Shown: positions 55,094-64,000, numbered from the stretch's first letter. The stretch: 64,000 nt of DNA from Salinicola tamaricis (GCF_003006155.1 NZ_CP023559.1:186001-250000); one strand, 5' to 3'. Notes: generated by a model not told the origin, from the letters alone. Translations and numbers: made by a program.

Positions 55094-56218
55094 CTAGTTC
55101 AGCGTGACGCTGGCGTAGGTGGGCTCGCCACGCGCGTGATTGAGCGCGACGCTGGCGCTGCTGAACTGCATCAGCGCATCTTCTTCCGGCGTGGGCTGGC
55201 GCAGAATCGGCTCCAGACGCCGGATCTTCACCGACTCGCCACGATCCTCCCGCGGCGGTGTACCGAAGTACTCGCGGTAGCACTTGGAGAAGTGCGGCGT
55301 GGAGACGAAGCCACAGGCGGAGGCGATCTCGATGATCGGCAGCGGGGTCTGCTTGAGCAACTGGCGTGCCCGCGTCAGACGCAGCTTGAGATAGTAGCGT
55401 GACGGCGAACAGTGCAGGTGGCGCTGAAACAGGCGCTCCAGCTGGCGACGCGAGACATCGACATAGCTGGCCAGCTCGTCGAGCTCGATCGGCTCCTCGA
55501 TATTGGCCTCCATCAGCGCCACGATCTCCAGCAGCTTGGGCTGGGTGGTGCCGAGTACGTGCTTGAGCGGTACCCGCTGCTGGTCTTCTTCGCCACGCAC
55601 ACGCTCGCAGATGAACATCTCCGAGATCGCCGCCGACAGCTCGCGGCCGTGATCGCGCCCGATCAGGTTGAGCATCATGTCCAGCGGCGCGGTGCCGCCG
55701 GAAGCCGTGAAGCGGTCGCGGTCGATCGAAAACAGGCGCGTGCTCCAAGCGGTACGCGGGTACGCCTCCTGCATCGCCGCCAGACACTCCCAGTGAATGC
55801 TCGCTTCGTAGCCATCCAGCAGGCCGGCCTGGGCCAGCGCCCAGCTGCCGGTGCACACCGAGCCGACACGCCGCAGCGTGCGCCCGCGACTCTGCAGCCA
55901 GTTCAGCAGCGCCGGCGATACCGCACGCTGAGGCGCCACGCCACCGCACACCACCAGCCAGTCGAGGTTCAAGGGTGCCTGGGTGCTGGCGTCGGGGGTC
56001 ACCTGCATGCCGTCGCTGGCGCGCACCGGGGCGCCGTCCAGGGTAATGATGTACCAGCGGTAGAGCTCGCGACCGGCCAGCTGATTGGCCATACGCAGCG
56101 GTTCGATCGCCGACGCCAAGGAAATCAGGGTGAAGTTGTCCAGCAACAGGAAGCCGAGGGTCTGGGGTTCGGATACACCCAGATCCCGTTCGCGGGAAAC
56201 GGGAGAAGAAATCGCCAT
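55094..56218 (-). CDS. gbdR: AraC-family activator GbdR of glycine betaine catabolism
   Basis: A 374-residue protein, close to the 367 of Pseudomonas GbdR. The N-terminal DJ-1/glutamine-amidotransferase-like sensor domain has FLLLDNFTLISLASAIEPLR, LVVCGGVAP, VGSVCTGSWALAQAGLLDG and FTASGGTAPLDMMLNLIG. The C-terminal double helix-turn-helix has YVDVSRRQLERLFQRHLHCS and IIEIASACGFVSTPHFSKCY. In Pseudomonas it binds glycine betaine or dimethylglycine and activates gbc, dgc and sox genes. The presence of all these targets in the window supports the same job here. Confidence 0.93.
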   Translation of the reverse strand: MAISSPVSRERDLGVSEPQTLGFLLLDNFTLISLASAIEPLRMANQLAGRELYRWYIITLDGAPVRASDGMQVTPDASTQAPLNLDWLVVCGGVAPQRAVSPALLNWLQSRGRTLRRVGSVCTGSWALAQAGLLDGYEASIHWECLAAMQEAYPRTAWSTRLFSIDRDRFTASGGTAPLDMMLNLIGRDHGRELSAAISEMFICERVRGEEDQQRVPLKHVLGTTQPKLLEIVALMEANIEEPIELDELASYVDVSRRQLERLFQRHLHCSPSRYYLKLRLTRARQLLKQTPLPIIEIASACGFVSTPHFSKCYREYFGTPPREDRGESVKIRRLEPILRQPTPEEDALMQFSSASVALNHARGEPTYASVTLN

Positions 56219-56696
56219 GTCAGGTTACTCCATCACAGTGTCAGGTGGTTATTCTTATCGCGCGTCCCTGGCGTCGGTCGCTCCTGCGGGCACTTTGCGC
56301 CGTCAGCCCATTGCGGCGGGCGCCCTCAAGAGAGGCTGAAACTGGCCGTATCTTTGCACTTCCTGGATCGTTTTTCGGCCTTGAATCGACTCTAAATCGT
56401 GTGACAACGCGACGCATGCTTTTTTATCTGTCTGCGACAGCATAACCGCCCACGGGATGGAAAGTGTCGCTTCTGGAACACTTTCTGCGCCATGAGCGAT
56501 GCCAAGGTCGCTCTCGGGCTCCCGATAGCGCCACCCTACCCTCATCTTCGCCTCAAGATTTTCCACCGCCGGTCAGCTTGCGCTTGCGGAAACGGCAACA
56601 AACTGTTACCTCATACAGTTGAAAACAAGTATCATTCGCGCAACGAAGTGTTTCTCTCTTATCCCTCATCCTCTTCATCCGCGTCAGGTTCGCCCC
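56219..56696. other. intergenic region between gbdR and efeU
   Basis: No gene seen in 478 nt. The distal third is AT-richer and carries the Fur-like box listed separately. A gbdR promoter must lie in the proximal part but has no clear hexamers. Confidence 0.45.
56620..56634. promoter_or_regulatory. Fur-like box upstream of efeU
   Basis: TGAAAACAAGTATCA fits the 7-1-7 Fur model with three mismatches, 63 nt before the efeU start. Control of efeUOB by iron via Fur is usual. Confidence 0.5.
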
Positions 56697-57528
56697 ATGC
56701 TCATCCCTTTTCTCATCATGCTGCGTGAAGGCCTCGAGGCCGCGCTGGTCGTCGGCATCATCGCCACCTATCTGCATCAGACCCAGCGCCAGGCCTGGAT
56801 GCCCGCCGTCTGGATCGGCATTTTTCTGGCAGTGGCGCTGGCCCTGCTGGTGGGCGCCGGGCTGCAGTTCGCCAGCGCCGAATTCCCCCAGCGCCAGCAG
56901 GAACTGTTCGAGGCCGTGGTCGGGCTGCTCGCGGTGGGCATGCTGACCTGGATGGTGGTGGATGCGCCGCGCCGCCATCGGTATGAAACGCGAGCTGACG
57001 TCGGCGCTCGATCACGCCTTCAGCGGCGGCAGCCACACCTGGGCGCTGATCGGCATGGTCTTCCTGGCCGTGGCGCGTGAGGGGTTGGAATCGATCTTCT
57101 TTCTCCTGGCGGTGTTCCAGCAAAGCACGAGCAGTGCCGCACCGCTGGGAGCGCTGCTGGGTATCGCCGTGGCGGTGATCGCCGGCCTGGCGATCTACCG
57201 CGGCAGTCTGCGCCTGCCGCTGGGCCACTTCTTCCGCGTCACCGGCGTGTTCATCCTGCTGGTCGCGGCCGGGCTGCTCGCCGGCTCGGTGCGCGCACTG
57301 CACGAGGCGGGGCTGTGGAACCACGCCCAGCAGGTGGTGTTCGATCTCAGCAGCGTGCTGCCGCTGGACACCCCTCTGGGGTCGCTGTTCGCCGGGATCT
57401 TCGGCTATCAGCCGGCGCCCACCCTGAGCGAGGTCGTCGTCTACCTGGGCTATCTGCTGATCGCTCTGTGGCTGCTGCGCCCGCGGCGTCAGACGCACAC
57501 CGCAGCCACCGCGGGGAGCCAGGGATGA
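56697..57528 (+). CDS. efeU: ferrous/ferric iron permease EfeU (FTR1 family), one frame break
   Basis: About 277 residues, seven membrane segments. The FTR1 signature REGLE occurs twice, in MLREGLEAALVVGIIATYL near the N-terminus and in AVAREGLESIFFLLAVFQQS. A slip near 56958 (codons MVVWMRR) is the only break. The ATG at 56697 is family-typical (MLIPFLIMLREGLEA). It imports iron across the inner membrane and overlaps efeO by 4 nt. Confidence 0.93.
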
Positions 57529-58760
57529 ATTCGCACCACGCCACCCCGAGCACCGCCCACCACGCGCCCTCGCCGCGTCTGATGCGCCTGGGCCTGGTGG
57601 CCTCGTTTCTACTCATGCTGATCGCATTCGGGGTGTTCGCGCTGTCGCTGCGCGCCGTCGAGAGCGGCAGCGATGACGGCACGCTGATCACGATCGACGC
57701 CAGGGGCTGCCAGCCGGCACGGGTCGAGGTACCCGCCGGCGAGCGCACCTTCACCATCGTCAACCGCTCGGATCGCGCCATCGAGTGGGAGGTGATCGAC
57801 GGCGTCATGGTGCTGGCCGAGCGCGAGAACATCGCCCCCGGGATGCGCCAGCCGCTGCGTGTCGACCTGGTGCCGGGCGACTACGCCATGACCTGTGGCC
57901 TGCTGAGCAACCCCCACGGCGAGCTGCATGTGACGCCGAGCGGCGATGCCGGGACGGCGCGGACGCTGGCGGCGCATGACTTCGTCGGCGCGCGGGCCGA
58001 GCTGCGCGTCTACACCACGCTGCAGATGCGCAAGCTCGAGCGCGCCAGTGCGGCGCTCGCGCAGGCGATCGCCGCCGGCGACCTGACGGCGGCGCGCACG
58101 GCCTATCTCCAGGCCCGGCGCATCGACCAGCGTCTGGCGATGCCGATCGGCCTGTTCGGCGATCTCGACCAGCGCCTCAACGCCCCCGCCGACTATTACG
58201 CCGGGCGCGAGCAGGACCCGGATTTCGGCGGCTTCCCACGGCTGGCTCAGGGATTGTTCAGCGCTGGCTCCACAGCCGGGCTGACGCCGGTGGCCAAGCA
58301 ACTGATGGCGGACCTCGATGTCCTCTCCCAGCGCCTCGCCCAGGCGTCGATACCGCCGGCGCAGCTGGCCAACGGCAGCGCCCGCGCGTTGCAGACCTGG
58401 CACGACCGCGTGGTCGACGGCGAGATGACGCCGCTGGCGCTCAATGAACTGATCGGCCTCAGCGAAGGCAGTGCCAAGATCGTGTCGCTGCTCGACCCGC
58501 TGCTGGCGCGTCAGGCGCCATCGCTCCAGCGTCAGCTCGATCAGGCCCTGTCCGCCCTGCAGCAGTCTCTGTCCGAAGCCGCGCCGCCAGGGTCCGATGG
58601 CGCCGCGTCGACGGCGGAGTCCGCGGCCCCCGACGCGCCCCCGGCGCTGCTCGACGCCGGCGCGGTGCCGGCCGCCACCGCACAGGTTCTGCTCGCGAAC
58701 AGCGAGGCACTGGCCAAGGCGCTGGCGGCGGTCAATCACGCGCTCGCCCTGAGCGGATGA
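57525..58760 (+). CDS. efeO: EfeO-type protein: cupredoxin domain plus degenerate M75 domain
   Basis: A 411-residue periplasmic protein with an N-terminal anchor (LGLVASFLLMLIAFGVFALS). The cupredoxin domain (about residues 50-145) has the EfeO marks ARGCQPARVEVPAG, DGVMVLAERENIAPG and YAMTCGLLSNPHGELHV. In the M75/imelysin domain the family HxxE motif (GFHRLEYxLF) reads GFPRLAQGLF, so both metal residues are lost. A long Ala/Pro-rich tail follows. It probably delivers or oxidises iron for EfeU. The neighbouring EfeM-type gene keeps HxxE but lacks a cupredoxin. Confidence 0.9.
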   Translation: MNSHHATPSTAHHAPSPRLMRLGLVASFLLMLIAFGVFALSLRAVESGSDDGTLITIDARGCQPARVEVPAGERTFTIVNRSDRAIEWEVIDGVMVLAERENIAPGMRQPLRVDLVPGDYAMTCGLLSNPHGELHVTPSGDAGTARTLAAHDFVGARAELRVYTTLQMRKLERASAALAQAIAAGDLTAARTAYLQARRIDQRLAMPIGLFGDLDQRLNAPADYYAGREQDPDFGGFPRLAQGLFSAGSTAGLTPVAKQLMADLDVLSQRLAQASIPPAQLANGSARALQTWHDRVVDGEMTPLALNELIGLSEGSAKIVSLLDPLLARQAPSLQRQLDQALSALQQSLSEAAPPGSDGAASTAESAAPDAPPALLDAGAVPAATAQVLLANSEALAKALAAVNHALALSG

Positions 58761-58798
58761 GTTCATCGTCAATCGTTACCGTATAGGGTCAAACAGCC

Positions 58799-60149
58799 AT
58801 GAGTGATCAGTCATCTTCCCGCTGCCCGTTTGGATTCTCTACCCATAGCGACACCCGCCTGGACCGCCGCGGCTTCCTCCGCGGCGCCGGGGCCACCGGC
58901 CTCGGCCTGGGGCTCGCGGGCCTCTGCCCGGGCCAGGCGCTGGCCGAGCCGGCCATGGCGGACGCCGCCGGCCACACCCAGCGCAGTGCAGAAGTCACCA
59001 GCGCCCCTGACTCAAGATCCCGAACTCGCCTACCCCTTCCATGGCCCGCATCAGCAGGGGATCACCACGCCGCGCCAGGCCAGCGGCATGCTGGTCTCCT
59101 TCGACGTGCTGGCGCGCGATCGCGAGGGGCTGGATATACTGCTGCGCACGCTGACCACACGTATCGCCTTTCTGACCCAGGGCGGCGCCTACCCCCAGCG
59201 CGACCCACGCTTCCCGCCGCCCGACTCCGGCATCCTCGGCCCGCGTATCCCCCCCGACGGCCTGAGCGTGACCGTGGCGCTGGGCGCTTCGCTGTTCGAC
59301 GACCGCTTCGGCCTCGCCCCCGCGCGGCCCCGACATCTCGAGCGCATGCAGGGGTTTCCCAACGACGCCCTCGATGCCGCCCGCTGCCACGGCGACCTGG
59401 CGCTGCAGATCTGCGCCAACACCCTCGATACCGCCTATCACGCGCTGCGCGACATCATCAAGCACACCCCCGGAAGCCTGCTGGTGCGCTGGAAACAGGA
59501 GGGCAACGTGCCGCTGCTGCCACCCTCACCGGGAGACATCGACGGTAGCGCGCGCAATTTCCTCGGCTTCCGCGACGGTACCGCCAACCCCAGTGCCCAG
59601 GACCCGGCACTGATGGACGAGCTGATCTGGGTCGATGCGCAGCGCGACGAACCCGACTGGGCGGTGGGCGGCAGCTACATGGCGGTGCGCATCATCCGCA
59701 ACTACGTGGAGCGCTGGGACCGCACTCCGCTGGGCGAACAGGAGGCGATCTTCGGCCGCGAGAAGATGAGCGGTGCGCCGCTCTCCGGCGGGGTCGAGCA
59801 GGACGTGCCGGACTACGCCAGCGACCCCGAAGGCAAGATCACCCCACTCGATGCGCATATCCGCCTGGCCAACCCGCGCACCCCGGCGACCGAGAAGAAC
59901 CGCATCCTGCGCCGCCCGTTCAACTACGCCAACGGCGTCGAGCCCAACGGCCAGCTCGACATGGGGCTCCTGTTCATCTGCTTCCAGGCGGATCTGCAGG
60001 AGGGCTTCATCACGGTGCAGAAGCGCCTGGATGGCGAACCGCTGGAGGAGTACATCAAGCCGGTCGGCGGCGGCTACTTCTTCGTACTGCCCGGCGCGCG
60101 GGATGAACAGGACTACCTGGGGCGCGGGCTGATGGCAGCCACCACCTGA
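58799..60149 (+). CDS. efeB: Tat-exported DyP-type heme peroxidase EfeB, one frame break
   Basis: About 450 residues. A twin-arginine signal ([20 protein letters not shown]) targets it to the periplasm. The DyP motif GFRDGTANP, heme-ligand His in [11 protein letters not shown] and the Arg in RILRRPFNY are present. One slip near 59005 joins the signal-peptide frame to the body ([19 protein letters not shown]). The start at 58799 is fixed by the signal. In EfeUOB systems EfeB assists iron acquisition, by iron oxidation or from heme. Confidence 0.93.
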
Positions 60150-60180
60150 GGGGGCTCGTGCGCTTACAGACCAAGCCTGT

Positions 60181-60215
60181 AAGGCCCGTAAAGACAAGGC
60201 CCGCAAAGACGGGCC
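60181..60215. repeat. 15-bp tandem duplication with small hairpin between efeB and efeM
   Basis: AAGGCCCGTAAAGAC (60181-60195) is followed directly by AAGGCCCGCAAAGAC (60196-60210). GGCCCG/CGGGCC at 60198-60215 can form a short hairpin. Confidence 0.6.
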
Positions 60216-60315
60216 CAGGCCAGGACCACACGGCTAGCAACACGGCATCGACCCGACGCTGCCCCAGGTAGTGTCCAGACAATCCTCACCACGGATCATC
60301 GAAAGGAGCTTCACC

Positions 60316-61155
60316 ATGCAACCGCTCTCCCGCTGGATCAGCGTCAGCGCCCTGGCGCTGATGGCACTCAACGCCCCCGCCCAGGCCGCCGTCCCCGCCG
60401 ATGCGCTGGTCGGCCCGATCGCCGAGTACAAGCTCTATGTGCTCGACAACCTGGAACAGCTGGTCGCCCATACCCGCGAGTTCACCCAGGCGATCGAACA
60501 GGGCAACCTGGACAAGGCCCAGACGCTGTATGCCCCCACCCGCGTCTACTACGAGCGCATCGAGCCGATCGCCGAGATGTTCGCCGACCTCGACGCCAGC
60601 ATCGATGCGCGTGAGGACGACTATGAGCATGGCGTCAAGGACCCCGACTTCACCGGCTTCCACCGCCTCGAGTATGGCCTCTTCAAGGCCCAGAGCACCC
60701 AAGGGCTCGCCCCCTACGCCAAGGGGCTGATGCAAGACGTCGACGACCTCGACCAGCGTGTGCAAGGGCTCACCTTCCCGCCCTCGACCGTGGTGGGTGG
60801 CGCCGCGGCGCTGATGGAGGAGGTCGCGGCGACCAAGGTCTCCGGTGAAGAGGACCGCTACAGCCGCAGCGACCTGTGGGACTTCCAGGCCAACGTGGAT
60901 GGCGCCCAGGAGATCTTCGAGCTGTTCAAGCCGCTGGCCGCCGAGGAAGACGCCGGCTTCGTCAAGCGCGTGCAGGGCAACTTCGATGACGTCGAGGCGA
61001 TCCTGGCCGACTACCGGGTCGACCCCCAGGATCCCAAGAAGGGCTTCGTCTCCTACGACAAGGTCAGCGACGCCGACCGCCGCGCCCTGACCGGCCCGGT
61101 CAACGTGCTGGCGGAGGATCTGTCGACCCTGCGTGGGCTGCTCGGCCTCAACTGA
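60316..61155 (+). CDS. efeM: EfeM-type imelysin (M75) iron-binding lipoprotein-like protein
   Basis: A 279-residue periplasmic protein with a cleavable signal (MQPLSRWISVSALALMALNA, then PAQA). The M75 domain keeps the iron-binding HxxE motif in GFHRLEYGLFK, plus YKLYVLDNLEQLVAHT, YERIEPIAEMFADLDASID and the C-terminal RYSRSDLWDFQANVDGAQ. It has no cupredoxin domain, which defines EfeM rather than EfeO. AAAGGAG precedes the ATG. It follows efeB by 166 nt and likely works with the permease EfeU. Confidence 0.93.
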   Translation: MQPLSRWISVSALALMALNAPAQAAVPADALVGPIAEYKLYVLDNLEQLVAHTREFTQAIEQGNLDKAQTLYAPTRVYYERIEPIAEMFADLDASIDAREDDYEHGVKDPDFTGFHRLEYGLFKAQSTQGLAPYAKGLMQDVDDLDQRVQGLTFPPSTVVGGAAALMEEVAATKVSGEEDRYSRSDLWDFQANVDGAQEIFELFKPLAAEEDAGFVKRVQGNFDDVEAILADYRVDPQDPKKGFVSYDKVSDADRRALTGPVNVLAEDLSTLRGLLGLN

Positions 61156-61171
61156 ACCACCACGGCCGCGG

Positions 61172-61207
61172 CCGGCGCCCCCGCCCGAAGGGCAGACCGG
61201 GCGCCGG
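61172..61207. terminator. GC-rich hairpin between convergent efeM and DUF2254 genes
   Basis: CCGGCGCCC (61172-61180) pairs with GGGCGCCGG (61199-61207). There is no T-run, so it may act as a weak bidirectional terminator or mRNA stabiliser. Confidence 0.4.
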
Positions 61208-61230
61208 TTCGCGGCCCTGGATATCGAGTA

Positions 61231-62493
61231 TCAGGTGTAACGGGCGGGCTCGGGGTCGAGCAGCGCCTTCACCCTGGCCTTGTCCGCCTCCAGCGGCATG
61301 GCGTGCTCGCAGCGCGCCACCAGCAGCTGCATATGCTCCCGCGCCAGCGCCTGAATCCGCACATCCCCCGCCACCGCCAGCGCACGCAGCGCCTTCTGCA
61401 GACGGATGCAGACCTCCACGCTACCGGCACCATCCCGCGCCACCGGGGTGAAGAAGTCATCGAACAGATCCTGGGTCGACAGCGCCTCGACATGCACGTG
61501 GCGGACCGGCGACTCGGGCTCGCCGATGCCACCCGTGGCGTGTTCGACCCAGGGCGTCAGCGTCCGCACCGCACAGCCGATCGCATCGATCGCGGTACCG
61601 GGGTCGTTGATGCCCGGCGAGAGCGCGCGCGAGGCGACCTCGGCCATCACGATCAGGCCAAAGCGCGGGTCCTGGTCGAAGTGGCGCAGCGGGCCGATGG
61701 TAAAGGCGGCCTGGATCGCGTCGATGCGCGCCTCGTCGAGGGTGGCGCTGGCAGCCAGCACGGCGTGGCGATCGACGAAGCTGCCCGGCAGCACCTGCAC
61801 ATAGATCGCCTCCCCGGCGTCCTCGACCAGGCTACCGAGATGCGCGGTATCGATATGCTGCACATAGCCCACCTGCCCCGCCCGCACCGTGCTCAGCCCC
61901 GAGGGCAGCACGGCGGGCATCGCTTCGCCACCGAGATAGGGGTTTTCGATGCGTGCACCGAGAGCGGCGCAGGCCGCGCTTTCGACCTTGCCGATAGTGT
62001 CGCGCACGCGCCCCAGGCGGGTGAGATAGCCGGCCCACTTGATCAGTTGATAGACCACCAGCACGATCACCACCAGGGTGGCGGCGAACAGCAGCGTGCG
62101 CCCGTCGGCGTCGTAGATCCCGGCGGCCAGCGCGACGATCCCCACCAGACTGAATAGAAAGGCGCCGATGAAGGTGGCCAGGGTGTTCTGGGTCACCCGA
62201 TCCTCGATCAGCAGCAGGGTCGCCCTCGGGCTGACGTTGCTGGTCGCCGAGCCGTAGGCGGTGACCATGGCGCTGAGCGAGAAGGTGGTCACCGCGAGCA
62301 TGCTCGAAGCGATGATGTCGAGGATGCTGTCGACCGCCCTGGCGCCGATGGTGAAGACCTCGGGCAGCGCCAGCCACGGTGTCGCTACCCAGGCGATCAG
62401 CGCGGTCACCACCCCGGCCAGCGAATAGAGGGATGCCCGATACCATAGCGAGCGGTGCATCCGCCGCCAGACCCACTGAAACCGCCCGATCAT
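61231..62493 (-). CDS. DUF2254 integral membrane protein
   Basis: A 420-residue protein matching DUF2254. Four N-terminal membrane segments (SLYSLAGVVTALIAWVATPW; SSMLAVTTFSLSAMVTAYGS; TLATFIGAFLFSLVGIVALA; TLLFAATLVVIVLVVYQLIK) precede a large soluble domain with DQDPRFGLIVMAEVASRALS and PGINDPGTAIDAIG. Function is unknown for the family. AGGGAG lies before the ATG at 62493. Confidence 0.9.
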   Translation of the reverse strand: MIGRFQWVWRRMHRSLWYRASLYSLAGVVTALIAWVATPWLALPEVFTIGARAVDSILDIIASSMLAVTTFSLSAMVTAYGSATSNVSPRATLLLIEDRVTQNTLATFIGAFLFSLVGIVALAAGIYDADGRTLLFAATLVVIVLVVYQLIKWAGYLTRLGRVRDTIGKVESAACAALGARIENPYLGGEAMPAVLPSGLSTVRAGQVGYVQHIDTAHLGSLVEDAGEAIYVQVLPGSFVDRHAVLAASATLDEARIDAIQAAFTIGPLRHFDQDPRFGLIVMAEVASRALSPGINDPGTAIDAIGCAVRTLTPWVEHATGGIGEPESPVRHVHVEALSTQDLFDDFFTPVARDGAGSVEVCIRLQKALRALAVAGDVRIQALAREHMQLLVARCEHAMPLEADKARVKALLDPEPARYT

Positions 62494-62752
62494 GCGCTGC
62501 CACTCCCTGGTATCGCCGTTTTGCGGACACGGCTGCCCGCCTGGCCTGCGGCGGCCCTATCGCGCCCGCCGTTAGCTCATAGCGTAGCCGAGAGCGCTAG
62601 ACGAAGCGCGCTGGACTGAAGGCACCGCGCTGGGGGGCCCCACGGCCGCGCCGAGGCCGACTATCCTTTAGGCAGCGGTGGTGTAGCCGACAGGGAGTCG
62701 GCGCCGCCCACCCGCTACTCTCCGCCCTCTTCATCGGCAAAAGGAGCTTGCC

Positions 62753-63766
62753 ATGTCCCGGTCGACCCCGCGGCGCGTCACCCGCCACCGCTGCGGCAAA
62801 GGCTTCACCTACCGCACACCCGACGGCACCACCCTCAAGGACAAGCGCTGGCGCGAGTGGATCGCCGGGCTCGCCATCCCACCGGCCTGGCGCGAGGTGG
62901 AGATATTCCTCGACAAGCGTAACCGCATTCACGCCACCGGCCGCGACAGTGCCGGGCGCAAGCAGTACGTCTACAACGACGCCTGGCGCGAGCGGCGCGA
63001 ACTCGAGAAGTTCGACCGCATGGTCGAGTTCGCCGGCCGCCTGACCCGCATGCGTCGGGTCACCGGGCAGCACCTGACCCTCGACGGCATGCCCCGGGAG
63101 AAGGTGCTGGCGTGCATGGTACGCCTGATCGACAGCGCTTATTTCCGTCCCGGCAGCGAGCGCTACCGCCAGGAGAACGACTCCTACGGGCTCACCACCA
63201 TGCGCTCCAGGCACCTCACCATCGACGGGGACGAACTCATCTTCGACTACCAGGGCAAGAGCGGCCAGCAGCAGCACCGGGTGGTCGAGGATGCCCGCCT
63301 GGCGGCGATCGTCGCCGAGCTCGATGACATCCCCGGCTACGAGATCTTCAAGTACTTCGACGATGCCGGAGACAAGACCCGCATCGATAGCCACGATCTC
63401 AACGACTATATCCACGAGGTGATGGGCGAGCGCTTCAGCGCCAAGGATTTCCGCACCTGGGCAGGCACCTCGATCGCCGCGCTGGCGCTCGACGAGCTGG
63501 GCCTGGGCAAAGATGACCAGAGCAGCGAGAAGAACGTGCGCGAGGCGGTGACACGGGTGGCCGAGCGGCTCGGCAACACCCCCAGTATCGCCAAGGCGAG
63601 CTATATCGACCCGCGAGTGGTGGAGAGCTATCTCGACGGGCGCACGCTGTCGCACTTCCGCCAGCTGGTGGAGACCGAGATAGAACAGGACGAGACGCTG
63701 ACCAGCCCCGACGAGCGTGCCATCCTCGAGCTGCTGCGCAGCCGCCTGAAGCGGGAGGGGGCGTGA
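62753..63766 (+). CDS. DNA topoisomerase IB (bacterial, poxvirus-like)
   Basis: A 337-residue enzyme that relaxes supercoils through a 3'-phosphotyrosyl intermediate. N-terminal FTYRTPDGTTLKDKRWREWI and IPPAWREV are typical of bacterial TopIB. The catalytic domain shows YGLTTMRSRHL, the active-site Arg/Lys region FDYQGKSG, KDFRTWAGT and the nucleophilic Tyr in NTPSIAKASYIDPRV. GGAG lies 7 nt before the ATG at 62753. It stands alone. Confidence 0.95.
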   Translation: MSRSTPRRVTRHRCGKGFTYRTPDGTTLKDKRWREWIAGLAIPPAWREVEIFLDKRNRIHATGRDSAGRKQYVYNDAWRERRELEKFDRMVEFAGRLTRMRRVTGQHLTLDGMPREKVLACMVRLIDSAYFRPGSERYRQENDSYGLTTMRSRHLTIDGDELIFDYQGKSGQQQHRVVEDARLAAIVAELDDIPGYEIFKYFDDAGDKTRIDSHDLNDYIHEVMGERFSAKDFRTWAGTSIAALALDELGLGKDDQSSEKNVREAVTRVAERLGNTPSIAKASYIDPRVVESYLDGRTLSHFRQLVETEIEQDETLTSPDERAILELLRSRLKREGA

Positions 63767-63859
63767 ACGCCTCGCCCCGGCTGAGTCGCCAATCGACGCC
63801 GGTGCCTGCGCGATGCTAAAACAAGAGCCCTTTCCCTTTCACCCACCCGAGGAGCGCGC

Positions 63860-64000
63860 ATGTCGTCATCCGATTTCGACACCGTCGTCTACGTGGCCAA
63901 CGCCGGCGACGGCACCATCGGCAGCTATCGCCTGCACCGCGAGCACGGCCGGCTCGAGCCGCTCGCCACCACGCCGGCTGCGGAGAACGTGATGCCACTG
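63860..64000 (+). CDS. beta-propeller lactonase-like protein, 5' part only
   Basis: The first 47 codons are open to the window edge. VVYVANAGDGTIGSYRLHRE and LEPLATTPAA look like the first blade of the seven-bladed 6-phosphogluconolactonase-like family. GAGGAG precedes the ATG at 63860. The rest of the gene is outside the window. Confidence 0.65.
   Translation, partial: MSSSDFDTVVYVANAGDGTIGSYRLHREHGRLEPLATTPAAENVMPL

Noticed and set aside
1..64000. tRNA, rRNA or prophage genes
   Set aside because: No cloverleaf, rRNA signature, integrase or phage structural gene was recognised in the window.

Overview
The window looks like a GC-rich, salt-tolerant gammaproteobacterium, most likely a Halomonadaceae member (Halomonas, Salinicola or Kushneria type). 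The reasons are a Pseudomonas/Halomonas-style glycine betaine catabolic gene set, TRAP transport, an EfeUOB-type iron system, TonB/Fhu siderophore uptake and the codon bias. The genus assignment is inference; no rRNA or marker gene is present.

Layout. 227-8047: a sugar-acid catabolic operon (L-fuconate dehydratase-like enzyme, TRAP DctPQM, FAD-linked 2-hydroxyacid dehydrogenase, 3-hydroxyisobutyrate dehydrogenase-like reductase) facing a GntR-type regulator. 8204-22091: mostly housekeeping genes (DEAD-box helicase DeaD, YaiI, glutathionyl-hydroquinone reductase with a LysR gene, MepM-like endopeptidase, PhoH-like ATPase, zinc-ribbon protein, DUF938 methyltransferase, carboxylesterase, membrane sulfatase, TerC). 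22133-56218: the glycine betaine to glycine pathway, with purU, soxGADB, fdhA, gbcB/gbcA, etfB-etfA-dgcB-dgcA with its DUF5943 and dipeptidase-like companions, and the activator gbdR. It is interrupted by a Fur-associated siderophore uptake island (33913-39380), a LapG-like protease, an XRE-azlCD operon and a pyruvate-dehydrogenase-E1 unit with a tiny E3-binding-domain protein. 56697-61155: efeU-efeO-efeB-efeM iron uptake behind a Fur-like box. 61231-64000: DUF2254 membrane protein, topoisomerase IB and the start of a beta-propeller lactonase.

How the genes work together. GbcA/GbcB demethylate glycine betaine to dimethylglycine, DgcA/DgcB with a dedicated EtfA/EtfB pair take it to sarcosine, and SoxBDAG yields glycine. 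FdhA and PurU deal with the formaldehyde and formyl-tetrahydrofolate released. GbdR is the expected activator, and a TTGCGNCA half-site recurs about 120-150 nt upstream of three of these transcription units.

Quality warning. About 40 single-base-type frame breaks occur in 17 genes, several of them in pathway or housekeeping genes whose neighbours are intact. Uncorrected sequencing indels are the likeliest cause. Genes with at most three breaks are typed CDS and spanned end to end; those with four or more are typed pseudogene, with the same caveat.

Most worth checking: a family of three covarying stem-loop elements (two of them inside the dgc operon), a stand-alone 71-residue E3-binding-domain protein coupled to aceE, a GntR protein with two tandem winged helices, two EfeO/EfeM proteins with complementary domain losses, and a DNA motif shared by the fuconate operon and its regulator.
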